Shown here: one piece after another, positions 46,812 to 46,834 of the stretch | Layout of the letters: each line of letters opens with the position of its first letter | How positions within the stretch are numbered: position 1 is the first letter of the stretch | From: an uncultured Lentisphaerota bacterium | Lineage (GTDB): Bacteria > Verrucomicrobiota > Lentisphaeria > Victivallales > GWF2-50-93 | Length of the DNA: 46,834 nt | Direction: 5' to 3' | Assembly: GCA_903872565.1 (NCBI GenBank) | Contig: CAIQLG010000165.1 | Span: forward strand, 1-46,834 | Notes under the pieces: generated by a model | The model's input: only the letters and a program-made list of their open reading frames with translations | What the model was told of the DNA's origin: nothing | The model's database searches: none | Translations under genes and position numbers: made by a program

Positions 46812-46834
46812 ATTTTCCCTTTCTCCTTTTCCTG

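Larger units (their letters stand above)
46224..46834. other. Gene-free stretch after the integrase
   Basis: No convincing gene on either strand. It holds a hairpin AGGGTG/CACCCT (46393-46409, loop AAAAA) without a T-run, an array of GATATC palindromes (46422-46616), a CCTCGCTGACGCTCGG palindrome-like stretch near 46657, and an inverted repeat near the window end (46735-46811). Non-coding, repeat-rich DNA of the type found at the edge of an integrated element. Confidence 0.5.

Overview
The window reads as a chromosomal segment of an uncultured Gram-negative-type bacterium. The best guess is the PVC superphylum (Lentisphaerota, Kiritimatiellota or Verrucomicrobiota). This rests on a 995-residue SecA with a long insertion after the DEAD motif, a URO-D-family enzyme, a secreted lipoprotein transglutaminase, and many palindromic intergenic repeats. 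There is no rRNA here, so the placement is inference.

Layout. 1-1842 (minus): an AbrB-type antitoxin whose PIN toxin partner has lost its middle, then a zinc-ribbon protein and a DUF3592 membrane protein. 2052-5622 (plus): pyrE-secA, with a readable promoter. 5649-12242 (minus): a 1288-residue fusion of MFS flippase, PlsC acyltransferase, acyl carrier protein and acyl-ACP synthetase, then a URO-D-family methyltransferase and a secreted C45-like Ntn hydrolase. 12393-14471: palindromic repeats and an ISL3-family insertion sequence that has cut into a fibronectin-III-like gene. 14712-18966 (minus): a chaperone cluster transcribed dnaK to groES to groEL, ending in a strong intrinsic terminator. 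19233-19852: an intact Phd/VapC toxin-antitoxin pair.

19911-28397 is an AT-richer surface-sugar region. It holds a NodU/CmcH carbamoyltransferase, two GT4 glycosyltransferases, three SAM methyltransferases and a broken radical SAM/SPASM gene, on alternating strands and mixed with decayed genes and structured repeats. 28582-36247 (plus) holds a Cys-rich protein frameshifted near its end, the transglutaminase lipoprotein, a small membrane protein, a CoA-acylating aldehyde dehydrogenase, a STAS protein, a metallophosphoesterase fused through a membrane helix to a jelly-roll-like domain, and a third GT4. 36276-43705 (minus) is a housekeeping block in the order ftsK, rodZ-like, aroQ, accB, accC, asp23-like, amaP-like, maf. 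It is followed by a PHP phosphoesterase (plus) and tRNA-Ala(GGC). A tyrosine integrase starts 83 bp after the tRNA, so an integrative element probably begins there and runs out of the window.

The most unusual signal is a pair of intergenic elements (22039-22153 and 34837-34958). Each has outer inverted arms enclosing two hairpins. The hairpin stems differ in sequence between copies but keep their pairing, and the two loops of each copy are complementary to each other. A second family with the same outer-arm-plus-two-hairpins plan lies at 22333-22459. Also notable are an array of GATATC palindromes behind the integrase, the four-domain phospholipid-repair fusion, and five separate cases of gene decay.
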